From: Nematostella vectensis
Lineage: Eukaryota > Cnidaria > Anthozoa > Actiniaria > Edwardsiidae
Direction of reading: 5' to 3'
Length of the DNA stretch: 64,000 bases
Assembly: GCF_932526225.1 (NCBI RefSeq)
Contig: NC_064036.1
Location: forward strand, 20,606,953 to 20,670,952
Below the pieces are notes generated by a model. The model saw nothing but the letters and a program-made list of their open reading frames with translations. It did no database searches and was not told the DNA's origin. The position numbers and the translations under genes are program-made. Shown in pieces: positions 45,112 through 54,047 of this stretch; position 1 is the stretch's first letter, and every line of letters starts with the position of its first letter.

Positions 45112-45939
45112 ATATACTACTACTATATCTTTTTTTCAATAAATGCCTGTGGATGTACCTCAGGTGGTTCCCCAAAGTGTCTGCAGACTTGAACCTCCTA
45201 GAGCAACACGCACACTGAACTCTCACCCCATCAAAGTACTTGACGAGCTCTTCTATAATCTCATCATAGTCGTTACTTACCAGCACCTTGTAGTTGTTGT
45301 CCTTATATCTCTGTAGCATCACTTGTTGTTCGTCCGATAGTCTGCCAGTTCCTTTAGGGCTCTTAAACTCGATTGCAAAGCCTGAGTAGTATTTATGTAG
45401 ATTTTGGATTATCAAGTCTGGTGAGCCCTTCTAATAGCCCATACTATATGATATTATTCTCATATCACTGCTCACTTGGTTCTCACCTAATGATGCACTT
45501 AAGATGGCTCTCGGATGGCGGTTTGTGATGAAGTTGACAACCTTTTTATGTAGATCATACTCGATTTCAATGCTGAAAGAGAGTATCTGGCGGGTCTTAC
45601 GCTTACCTACCTATCCTTCTAACAGATGGCAGCACTTCACTAGTTTCCCACCTCTTGAAATCTCTTGCCACACTCATGTTTGATCTCAATATCATGCTAT
45701 ACATTCCAGACTCGTTGATGTAGATCGCTTGGGGGAACGTTTCGTTCCCCCTAGGTTTGAGCTCTCTTAGAGTGATCTTGTCCTCTGGGTCGACATGGTC
45801 TCTTATAGCTTTTCTAGTATTTTTATACCCTAACACGTCGGCGACTGCCTTAGCCCGTAGCCATATCTCATCACCCCTCATTAATCACGTCGATCTTTGT
45901 GGTGTCATATGTAAAAGTGTCTAGACCAGTGCTCATCAT
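45092..45939 (-). pseudogene. BRO-N domain fused to VRR-NUC-type nuclease and C2H2 finger, broken
   Basis: The ATG at 45939 directly follows TATAGTATATG. The first 20 codons run into GGGG and shift frame; then comes a BRO-N-like domain (45881-45603: WLRAKAVADVLGYKN, AIYINESGMYSMIL). A frame change and a TAG (near 45433, after YSMGY) follow, then a PD-(D/E)XK/VRR-NUC-like core (GSPDLIIQN, GFAIEFKSPKG, VLVSNDYDEII) and a Cys2-His2 finger (CACCSRRF..HLRYIH) ending at 45092. BRO-N is a DNA-binding domain of large DNA viruses and phages; VRR-NUC is a structure-specific nuclease. Homology of the whole as one gene is inferred from order and the lack of any start between the parts. Confidence 0.7.
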
Positions 45940-45942
45940 ATA

Positions 45943-46255
45943 CTATACTTGGTGAGGAAATTCTGTAAAACCCTTTTTACGCCATTCAACACATGGTCGG
46001 AGGTAGTCATGCACCTGAGCCAGTAGCTGATCAATATCAAGGATCACATCTGTTGGAGCGTCAGTGAGCTTGGGTCTAGTGAGTTGACGACGTTGCTCTT
46101 TTGTCACCATTAGTGAATCGCTGCCTCCAGCATCACTCGGTGACAATAGTATGATGGCTGAGCTCCAGATGGAGTGCTCCCGAAGCAGGGCACGTCGGAG
46201 AGTTAAGGTTTTCGTCGGATAAGTTGACCTTCAATTTTACGTATTCACACTTCAT
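45943..46255 (-). pseudogene. Small Polinton hypothetical protein with one frameshift
   Basis: The ATG at 46255 sits in GGTATAGTATATGAAG. The first frame (MKCEYVKLKVNLSDEN) ends at a TGA near 46135; the better continuation is in another frame (46146-45943: SPSDAGGSDSLMVTKEQRRQL, then a C-terminal ECVEWRKKG-like stretch). No domain recognised. It lies between the integrase and BRO-N genes. Confidence 0.45.
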
Positions 46256-46291
46256 ATACTATACCTTACTATATTATTTTTCTACAAGTGT

Positions 46292-47655
46292 TTATAGTGC
46301 GTTTAAATCCTTGAATGGTATCCAACTGTTAAATTTGTCACTGTAACCCTTCAACTTCACCAAAGCTTGCTTTTTTATAATCTCTCCGAATGACTTTATC
46401 AATGCGGAAAACATCCTGCTTGGCTTTTAGCAGTTCAGGTTCGTAGAAACTACCTTGTTTGTCTTCATTATTCAGATCCTTAATTTTGTAAGTGACTGAA
46501 TTAGTGTGTTGTAGTTTATCAACTATAAAAATCAGTCCAATTCGGTGTGTAACCCTTGTCGAACACATTTCGTTTATATTTACCTATCCTAACCTTATCA
46601 CCTATTCTAAATAAAGGCTTTTGTTTTGGTGTCTCCATGTTACCATATAGAGTGAAGTATACTAAACCTTCATTCTTCTTCTTGCTAGCTTCTACGGGCG
46701 TCATCTTAATGCTTGAGTGTTTGGTGTTGTTATACTGCTTCAAAATCTTAGGTGGCATCTCTAAATATTGCGTATTACCTTGAACAGTAAACTGTCTCCA
46801 CATTTTAGTCTTAATTGTTCTATTCCATCGTTCGCAAACACTGCTCTTTTCTTCATTCTCAGTCGAATACATTTGTATACCATTTTTCTCTAGTAGGTCT
46901 TTCAGGTGTCTGTTATAGAATTTTTTACCTTTATCGACCCATAGATACTCTGGTTTTCTTCTTTCTTGAGAATTGTTTCGAATGCTTCAGTTACAGTATC
47001 ACCTTTTTTATCTTTTAACGGTATGATCCAACCACTTACTAAATACGTCTAATACGATGAGTAGGTATCGAAACCCTTTATTCCATTTGCTAAACTGTTG
47101 CATCTCGACTAAGCCGGAACACCATATCTCATCTGTATGATTAACTATAACACGCCGTCGGGTGAATTTCTTTTTTACTGGCTTGTGTAATTCATCAGCT
47201 AGTTTCTCTTGCCAGTTCTTTTCACTCGACGGCTTTTTTCGTTTTTTTGGCTTTTTAACACCGAGGCCGAGTTTTCGTTTTGTATTGATAAGGATACGTG
47301 CGGTTGACCCCCACTTAGGCATCTCACCATACGGTATTCGATCAAGCGACTCAACCATTTTTCCATCGCACTCCCCTTTGCTTTTCCCCATGTCATAGCA
47401 AATGTCATGGTGCGCCGCGATCTCGTCTACTTTATTCAGCACTCCAATTCCAAAGCTGTCGAAGTATTCACAGTACGTGTCGTCTATATTTCGGTAGCAG
47501 ACCCAATGAGTTCCAGCGCCTCTACCATCGTCGAGGTTGACTATCCCACATTCCTTTTTATGGATCCGCTTGGGTAGATCATCGCGACTATATACACCTC
47601 TGAAGTGTTCTATGCCTAGCTTGGTGGAAGGTCGATGTTTGAAAGTGGTTTATTA
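46292..47655 (-). pseudogene. Protease fragment + PLA2-like domain + integrase + chromodomain (Polinton INT region)
   Basis: One frame stays open from about 47622 to 47010. It starts with part of an adenovirus-type cysteine protease (GAGTHWVCY with the catalytic His, then EYFDSFG), lacks the downstream Gln/Cys boxes, and continues into a PLA2-like segment (AAHHDICYDMGK) and a basic linker. The DDE integrase core follows: first Asp in LLIVLDVFSKW, then (after a deletion of about two bases near 47025) second Asp in YLWVDKGKKFYN and Glu in VCERWNRTIK. After another shift near 46540 come YKIKDLNNED and a chromodomain (VKLKGYSDKFNSW) ending with TAA at 46292. The integrase inserts the element; PLA2-like domains act in membrane escape in other viruses. 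Frameshifts disable it. Confidence 0.85.
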
Positions 47656-48280
47656 ACAAACCTTATAGCAGCGCTCCGAGTAGTGGGATACCGTTGAACG
47701 GGCCGTTTTTGCCTAGCAGGAGCCCTCTTGCCTTCTGCTTCTTTTTTTGCCTTCTCTTTGGTTTGACTCCATATCCAATTGTTGGGTCATCCCACTGACC
47801 GTGAAATGGAGGTGGTCTTAGGCTTAGGCGGCCGCCCTTAGGCTTAGGTGGTGGGGGGATTGGGGGATTCTGTACGTTTGAAGGTAGTTCTGAGGACGGT
47901 TGTCTACTTGGAGACCTTTACCCGATAGAGTACACATAAGCAGGGGCACCCCGATCGAGGCAAGCAACGCCCCGAGGAACCACCCTTTCTGATGCTTTCT
48001 AGTTAGTCTAAGCTGTGGTATACCAGATCCAGTTTGGAGGGCTTGAACGATTTGCTCCTTTTGTTTTTGCGTAAGGTAGCCCTTATACTTTATTAGTTTG
48101 TCATCTTTGGCTCCGGGCTATTCAGTGCCCCGCAAAACAGACTTTGGTAAGGCCTTATTGACACCCAAACTAGCTAGTCCACTAAGAGCACCCGTGGCTA
48201 ATGGCGCGACGGCCTTAGATAGGTATGGTAGTGCTGCTGACCCAAGGCGGGCAAGTGCTGGCAATAGACGTTAGTTCCAG
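47656..48280 (-). pseudogene. Polinton minor virion-type protein with hydrophobic segments
   Basis: An open frame from about 48280 reads Ala/Leu-rich amphipathic sequence (ALPYLSKAVAPLATGALSG), has a TAG near 48118, then GYLTQKQKEQIVQALQTGSG and a hydrophobic segment (GWFLGALLASIGVPLLM). The end carries NGPFNGIPLLGALL. Proteins of this layout accompany capsid genes in Polintons and resemble adenovirus pVI/pX-like minor proteins; this comparison is from general knowledge and unverified. Its N-terminus appears fused by a deletion to the C-terminus of the capsid gene upstream. Confidence 0.5.
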
Positions 48281-48284
48281 CGCT

Positions 48285-49418
48285 CAATCTATACTTGAAT
48301 GTCAACTTGGTGGTACCATCTTTAATATCAGCCTTCTGGTTCCTCAAGTCGAAGTAAATGAATGGGAAAATGCTGCCGAAATTGATTCTTGTCAGTAGGG
48401 TTCATCCTTTGTAGTCATTAATGGAATTGACGTGTCCTACGACGTCTCGGAACACTCTAGACATGGCAGAACTAACCTGGTACTCACTCTTTGGATACTG
48501 GCTACCAGTCCCTACCTCTAGATGACAACTCGTTAGCGTCCTATTGTTAGCCAACGAAAATGTCTTATATAGGAATGGATTTACTGTTTGAGAATCCTCA
48601 TTGGCGTCATTGGATATCCACACGAAAACATGTCTAGGACGATTGACTCCACTGGTTATCTTGAAGCTCCCTGTTTGGGGATTTCCTGAGTTTGACCGCG
48701 CGACCATCTCCCTTAGGTAAGTCCACTTATGGGGAGCTAAATATTTACTCATATGCATGCTCTCACTCCCAGAGTTGAAGATGATTCGTAGCACCCACAG
48801 TTTGAATCTAGTTAAAACGACTCGGCAATCCGCCCCTGCTTGCCATATCAGAGTCGCGTCACTATTTCGAGTGATCTGTATCTCAACCTTTGTGTTAGGC
48901 ATAAGTTTGTCTTCGAACGTTTCGAAGAAAGAGTATCTATTGAGAGGTATTTCAGTGTTAACAGTTGTAAATGTCCCGCGCAAAGCCTTTCGAGCAGCAA
49001 AGCCCCTATTATAACCCGCTTGGGCTGACCTCTCCTCAGCATATCTACTAGTGTCTAGGTAAGTAAAACTCGTTTTTTCTTGGTATTAACGGTGTGATCC
49101 ACCTGTGTGTTAACGTAGACTGGAGTGCCATTGACCTTGACGGATATCTCTTTGATCAGTGAATGACTACCATTTACAATACCATTGTGATCGTCGACAG
49201 CGATGTCTCCACCATCCGCTAGCAATTGGACTTTGAAATTAACCTCAAAACGGGCGTTGTACCAATCGAGAGGCGCGATCTCTCCACTGTTGTCGGCCAC
49301 AATACGATGCCCTGTGAGAGTTTGGTGCGCTTTGTTTTGCTATGTTTGAGACTAGCGGAGTCTCTAGATCGAACGACACGTCTTCATAGCGTTGTACGTA
49401 CTTCGGATTTCTATACAT
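48285..49418 (-). pseudogene. Polinton major-capsid-like protein, frameshifted
   Basis: The ATG at 49418 follows TTATTATATAA. The first frame (MYRNPKYVQRYEDVSFDLE) shifts near 49310 into one with DWYNARFEVNFKV and IVNGSHSLIKEISVKVNG, resembling the first strands of double jelly-roll capsid proteins. A gap near 49060 follows, then 48983-48402 (EIPLNRYSFFETFEDKLMP, HKWTYLREMV), a TGA near 48405 and the tail FPFIYFDLRNQKADIKDG. The C-terminus is cut short and runs into the next gene. The capsid assignment rests on position and the N-terminal pattern; a structure or profile comparison would decide it. Confidence 0.6.
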
Positions 49419-49443
49419 TTATATAATAAGGTTAGACAATACC

Positions 49444-49824
49444 TCACACTCTCAACCTTCGCACCCTTCCAGATCCGTTTAATATACGCTGGACACGTTC
49501 GTTGATCTCAGAGTCTGTTAACGGAGCATCTTTGATTGGTGTTGGGTTAATAGTGGGTTGGGCACCCTTTTTGTCCTTCTGTAAGAGCTTGACAATCTGA
49601 TCCTCTGCTCTACTCCCAGCGTAATCACCAGTTTTGCTTACAGCGGTTGAGACTGCTTTACTCGTCGCATCTTTTATAGCCTTCTTCGCTGTCTTTGCAA
49701 ATATCTTACGGCCGAGATTTGTTATCGAGTCAAAAACACCCCCGCCGTAGATATGCTTCAACACGTATCTACCCACATCAGGGTCGTACCTCCTCTTAAA
49801 CTCATGTCGAGAACTCATATACAA
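49444..49824 (-). CDS. Small basic Polinton protein, intact
   Basis: About 124-126 codons, unbroken. The better start is the ATG at 49818 (MSSRHEFKRRYDPDVG), which sits in TTGTATATGAG. A Gly-rich GGGVFD is followed by a Lys/Ala-rich helix region and a basic tail (NGSGRVRRLRV). No transmembrane segment. Its position between the two capsid-type genes suggests a minor virion or core protein. Function inferred only from context. Confidence 0.6.
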   Translation of the reverse strand: MYMSSRHEFKRRYDPDVGRYVLKHIYGGGVFDSITNLGRKIFAKTAKKAIKDATSKAVSTAVSKTGDYAGSRAEDQIVKLLQKDKKGAQPTINPTPIKDAPLTDSEINERVQRILNGSGRVRRLRV

Positions 49825-49834
49825 TTAGGTAAGA

Positions 49835-50314
49835 CTAATATGTCGACCTCAGGATTAGAGTCATGCGCCGTTCGATACCGTTGAGATTGATAGGACGACC
49901 AATAGAATCCACGACGTAGAATCTCATACTGCTAATCAAATTGGCAGCCACGTTGTCAAACAGCGCTCTGGTTGGTTGGACTGAGAACGGGTAGCTCCGA
50001 CTCAAGTTGTGTGTCTGTATGACAAATAGCGTGTTACTAGCGCGACCTCCTACAATGCTGTCGGTTATTAGATCAGTGTTGATGTGGAGCGTGTCGATGC
50101 TATTCGTGATGTTGGGTAATTTAGATCCATACTCAGTCTTCGAGATGACTTTTGGGTCAAATCCTATGAGTTCGCCGAATTTTGTCCCTCTCATGTCCAG
50201 CTCATATTTATCGCCGACTATGACGACGACTTTGTAGGTAGTGAGGACGAATACGATGTCGATATAGAATTTGTCTTTACCATCAGCAACCCCTACATGA
50301 CCGTTTGATTTCAT
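49835..50314 (-). CDS. Penton/jelly-roll-like Polinton protein, apparently intact
   Basis: 159 codons without interruption. The beta-rich sequence ends MRFYVVDSIGRPINLNGIER then MTLILR, a C-terminal pattern common in Polinton proteins thought to be single jelly-roll pentons. It starts MKSNGHVGVADGKDKFYID. It is the first gene of the minus-strand block and lies next to the composition change at about 50.35 kb. The assignment is tentative. Confidence 0.5.
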   Translation of the reverse strand: MKSNGHVGVADGKDKFYIDIVFVLTTYKVVVIVGDKYELDMRGTKFGELIGFDPKVISKTEYGSKLPNITNSIDTLHINTDLITDSIVGGRASNTLFVIQTHNLSRSYPFSVQPTRALFDNVAANLISSMRFYVVDSIGRPINLNGIERRMTLILRSTY

Positions 50315-50381
50315 GTCCTGATGTAAAAAAATCGTTCAGATCATGGTATGAGTACATCCCACGTCATCGCGTATGCGCGGC

Positions 50382-51173
50382 ATGACGCAAACGACCGCTT
50401 AAACCTCGTTCACCACAGAGGGTGCAACGACAAGACTCGGTCTCCAGTCCATCAGGGAGAAATACCCAGACCTTAACGAGAATCTGATACGGTTCCAGTC
50501 AGACCGGGGAAAGAGAGGGGAAAGACGATAATACAGCTTCGCAACCTCGACAAAGGAAGTTGCACTAAACCAAGACAGCTGTTCAATGAGAACGGGGGCG
50601 TTCGTTGCAAAGCTGAAAGGCTTCAAGCTGGCGATAGGGTCCGTGGCAGAGATAGACGCGGTCATCCAGGAGAACACAGAAAGAGTCCAAGAGCTGCAAG
50701 GGGTGGTAGCCACAGACAGGGAGACCATCGACGACCCTAACACGTCAGAGAGTCGCCGCCAAGAGGCCCGTGAGCGCAACGAGGAGAGGCTATCCGAGAT
50801 TGACGAACTAAAAAGCGAAAACCGAGAGCTCGAGAACCAAAAGCCGCTAAGAGAGCGCATCAAAGCCATCTTCAAAAAGTACGGCTTTACCGTCACCGCT
50901 TTCGGGTTGGCCGTAGCGACGGCCATCGCGGCCATTGTGACGTCGCTCGGCAAGTCGCTCTCCTCCGTGGCCAGAGGGGGCGGTAACGGTCTTAAGGCCA
51001 TCGGGAAAAGGCTAGGCGAGCTTCTCCCTGGGCTAGTAGGCAGCATCGCGAACTTCGTGTTTAAGGCTGCAGGAGAAGCGGTGAAATTCCTTGGCGAAAA
51101 TGCGTGGCTGCTCATTCTAGCCGTAGCCGCGTTCTTGGTTCGTCGAATGCAAAGCAATCATCAAAACAAGTAA
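50382..51173 (+). pseudogene. Coiled-coil plus membrane-segment Polinton protein, two in-frame stops in the N-terminal part
   Basis: From the ATG at 50382 one frame continues to 51173, interrupted by TAA at 50400-50402 and TAA at 50529-50531. The conserved N-terminal piece between them includes TRLGLQSIREKYPDLNENLI. From 50586 an uninterrupted 195 codons give a Glu/Arg-rich coiled coil (about residues 20-90), then RERIKAIFKKYGFTVTAFGL, and two or three hydrophobic helices, ending in AWLLILAVAAFLVRR. This is probably a virion or membrane-associated protein of Polinton type. A long frame on the opposite strand (51157-50399) is its shadow. The intact C-terminal part could still be made from the internal ATG at 50586. 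Confidence 0.6.
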
Positions 51174-51751
51174 TACGCCGCGGCCACCGCGAGTGCCGAC
51201 AACCCCGCCTTGAGGGTGGTGTGGTCACTTTTTTCGCCCGGTCCGGGTGCACTTGCCGTTCCGGCGGCAGTCATGCTATGCGTAGCATGCATACGTGGAG
51301 AGGAGGCAGGCGCGGCGCCCTCTGCGTGCACTTTCGCAGGGGCGGAAGCCTTGCTTCGCACCTCGCGGTCGATCCCCGGATCAGTCATGTGTTGCTCCCT
51401 AGGATGCCTACCGGCCATGTTATGAGCACCGACTGGCTTTGTCTCGGTGTTGATCGCGTCTGCGCCGAGCGTCATGGAGTCTGTGGCTTTCTGCAGTTTA
51501 TTGTTGTAGCCCACGACGCTTTGCGTGTTTATCACCAGATCGCTCGGCATCAGCCACACTCCTGGTGCGACCGCAAGACTCAGTCTCACCTTGGCCTCCT
51601 GCACGGCTAACTGGTACCTTTGCACGCTTTGAGCGATGTCGTTTTCTATGATCGCGTCTTCAAGCAGCTTCGTGAACTCCGCCTGCGCCTCCATGGCCGG
51701 CCCGACGGCCCCCGCGATAGAGGAACGGACGTTTACCTGCGCGCCAAGCAC
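51161..51751 (-). CDS. Polinton hypothetical protein, helical, C-terminal hydrophobic segment
   Basis: 196 codons open, from an ATG at 51751; the frame continues upstream without ATG to a TAG at about 51784, so the start may be cut. N-terminal helical region (GPAMEAQAEFTKLLEDAIIE, LAVAPGVWLMPSDLVI), an Ala/Pro/His-rich disordered middle, and a C-terminal AGLSALAVAAAYYLF that could be a membrane anchor. It overlaps the C-terminus of the opposite-strand gene by 13 bases. I do not recognise a domain. Confidence 0.55.
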   Translation of the reverse strand: MLGAQVNVRSSIAGAVGPAMEAQAEFTKLLEDAIIENDIAQSVQRYQLAVQEAKVRLSLAVAPGVWLMPSDLVINTQSVVGYNNKLQKATDSMTLGADAINTETKPVGAHNMAGRHPREQHMTDPGIDREVRSKASAPAKVHAEGAAPASSPRMHATHSMTAAGTASAPGPGEKSDHTTLKAGLSALAVAAAYYLF

Positions 51752-52634
51752 TGTGTAGACGGACGCCTCGATCGAGTCCTCCTAGCCCTGCTTTTGTCAG
51801 CCCCTCACCTTTGGGAGGCGCAAACCAGCTATATTGCACGCCCCCGTGGTCGTCGTTGCGTATGAAACCCACCTGCTTCCCACTATTGTACGTCCCACCT
51901 TCGTCGCTAAACAGATTGAGGTGGCTCGGGTACTCGTCCGCCGCCGTGTCGTAGCCACGGATCACGTGCACGTTGCGATACCCCTCCCCCGGGTAGAACA
52001 CAAACACATCGCCTAGCCCGTGGTTCCGCCCGCCTTTCCATCGGAAGTCCGGCTTACGCGGCAAACCAAACTCTATACATAGACGCTCGAAAGCGGCCTT
52101 CTTGTAGTGGTTACCTTTTTGCGTGAACGGGCTGTCGCAAGGCAGGGGGGCGCCGAGCTCGTAGAGTATCCTAGTAGACGTGAAACCTTAGATCGTGGCG
52201 AAAGCGGGGTCGACTAGGGACACCCCACATCCGGCGGTTGCGCACCAGACCGCAAAGTTGAGTTGCTGCGGCCAGTACCCATAGGAAGGCTCCGATAGCC
52301 ACCGGCGAGACTCCTTGGCGGACTTGTGCGTGACTACTGTCTCTTTGAATATGTCTCGGACCCTAGTCGTGAATGCTTTGTCCTCAGCCACGTGTATCTC
52401 CAGCTGCGTGAGTAGTGGGGTGGTGTCTGAGGCCGTGCTCTCCACGGGGGTCGCGGGCACGGCGTAGAGCAGCTTTTGCGCGAGGGTCAGAGACCTAGGG
52501 AAACCGGGTTTTGCGCGTTTGGCTTGTTCGGCTATAGCGTGCTTGATATGTTCGGCTATAGAGGCCCCCGCCGCGACTGCCGCCTTCTTCGTCTCCTCGT
52601 CCTCCCTTCGGGGAATCGCCTCCTCGTTCAGCAT
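51660..52634 (-). pseudogene. Polinton hypothetical protein with SYGYWPQQLNFAVWCATAGC motif, interrupted once
   Basis: The first part (52634-52188) is a charged N-terminus followed by the motif and CGVSLVDPAFATI, then a TAA. After a possible small deletion the frame reopens as STRILYELGAPLPC, KKAAFERLCIEFG, GGRNHGLGDVFVFYPG, through to 51784 or 51660. The two halves read as one protein in order. The function is unknown; similar sequences are, from memory, widespread in cnidarian Polinton-like loci. Its end overlaps the next gene downstream. Confidence 0.5.
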
Positions 52635-52665
52635 CCGCCAGCCCTATTAAACACGGAGGCGGGCT

Positions 52666-53342
52666 ATGTTCAACATAATGGTGGTCCTACATGCTGTGTT
52701 CACCGGAGGCGAACTGACGCTCTTCTTCAAGCAGCCGATAAGGCGCCCACGCTTCGTGGCGCTCCGGCAGTGCTCGCTGTTTAACAGCTGGTATAACCTC
52801 GAGCGGGAGCATCAGATAACGACTATAGCCTCCCTCCCGCCCATCGCTACTCTGCCAGCCGGGCACCACCCGGCCGAGGCCATCGTGGAAACGATCAACC
52901 GCGCTGAAAGCAAGATTCTGACAGCGAAGCTGGATCCCCTCACCGGGAAGATCGCGCTCATGTCCAATGGCGTAGCGTTATTAAATGCCAGGCTTTGCGC
53001 ACTATTTGGCCTAGAGGCTAAAGACGATCAATTGGGTGGGCGGGGCCTCGCACTGCCCTTGGGGGGGCCCCACTTAAGGTGGCTTTGCCGAAAATAGAGG
53101 CCCTCTACATCTTCTGCGATATCGTAGACCGCTCGCAATGCCTCGCCTTAGACGAGCCTTCAAACGTTCTCGCTTGCCTAGAAACCCGCGGGAGGCCGCA
53201 CGAGAAAGTCGTCTATGAACCCGACATCCCCGTTTGTGTCGCAGCATCTTCCTCTGAGTTTGTCTCGAGTATCCGAATATGGATCAGGGATGACCGCGGT
53301 AGATGGGTGGATTTAAGGGCAAGCCTGTTCGCCTCGTATTAG
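52666..53342 (+). pseudogene. Penton-like Polinton protein, one frameshift at a G-run
   Basis: The first frame (52666-53097) starts MFNIMVVLHAVFTGGELTLF and is open for about 125 meaningful codons. Near the G7 run at about 53060 the coding signal moves to the frame of 53079-53342, which has EALYIFCDIVDRSQ and ends SIRIWIRDDRGRWVDLRASL. YxFCDIV and IxIRDDxGxxV are typical of Polinton single jelly-roll pentons as I know them. If so, this is the second penton-like gene in the window, alongside 49835-50314. Confidence 0.5.
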
Positions 53343-53369
53343 AGCTAACCTAGGTCCGACATAACAAGC

Positions 53370-54047
53370 ATGGCAAACAGCGACGTTAGCAGCGGTGCTA
53401 TATACCCCTCGCTTCCCATCGTCTGCCCCCCGAAGGGTACGCACATGACGCCTACCGCTCCGGCAAGCATCGGCGGCGACATGCAAAGCTTCCGACTCCA
53501 GAAAATATGTGACACTCAGGCGGTTCTAGACAACGAGATAACGCATCATCGACAGGTGCGGAAGAAGTATAAGCGCGCCTTCGCCGTTACCCATGTTGTG
53601 TCTGTGGCATCCGGCATCGCTGCAGGGGCGCTTTCCAGCGCCGGGGTGGGGGTCTCTTTGAGTGGGATAGGGGTTCTGATCGGCGGTCCGCTGGCAGGGG
53701 TCGCTGGGCTGGTCGGTGTCGTGGGCGCGGGGGTAGTCTCTAGGGGTCTTACGACCAAGGTGGCTAAACACGAAGACACGATGGTTTTAGCGGAGAGTAG
53801 GAAAAACTCGATCAGCGAGCTGGTCTCTAAGGCTCTGCAGGACGGGCATATCTCAGACGAAGAGTTTCGGCTAATACTTCAGGAACAAGAGAGATACTAC
53901 GCGCTCAAGGCCGCTATCAGAGCTCGACACGGCCTCGCACCGCGTGAGAAAAAAAGCAGGAAAGGGCCCTCCCTGGAGACACGCGAAAAGATGAAAAAGA
54001 GGCTGCGAGAAATTCGCGAGGAGTTTGGGAGCGAGGTGTTCGAGTAG
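53370..54047 (+). CDS. Polinton hypothetical protein with central Gly/Ala hydrophobic segment, intact
   Basis: 225 codons. A Pro/Ser-rich N-terminus with MQSFRLQKICDTQAVLDNEI is followed by a basic stretch (RKKYKRAFAVTH), a long Gly/Ala/Val hydrophobic region (about residues 75-125), an EF-like acidic helix (SKALQDGHISDEEFRLILQE) and a Lys/Glu-rich tail. The hydrophobic region could insert in membranes or pack in a virion. It is the last gene of the GC-rich block; its last five codons are included in the duplicated 507-bp unit that follows. Product unknown. Confidence 0.6.
   Translation: MANSDVSSGAIYPSLPIVCPPKGTHMTPTAPASIGGDMQSFRLQKICDTQAVLDNEITHHRQVRKKYKRAFAVTHVVSVASGIAAGALSSAGVGVSLSGIGVLIGGPLAGVAGLVGVVGAGVVSRGLTTKVAKHEDTMVLAESRKNSISELVSKALQDGHISDEEFRLILQEQERYYALKAAIRARHGLAPREKKSRKGPSLETREKMKKRLREIREEFGSEVFE

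Noticed and set aside
50399-51157. 252-codon frame on the minus strand
   Set aside because: Shadow of the plus-strand coiled-coil gene; Ser/Leu/Arg-rich with no domain.
41472-54047. Reassigned stop codons in the Polinton
   Set aside because: Several frames are interrupted only by TAA, but TAG, TGA and frameshifts occur too and the affected positions do not point to one amino acid, so decay explains it better.
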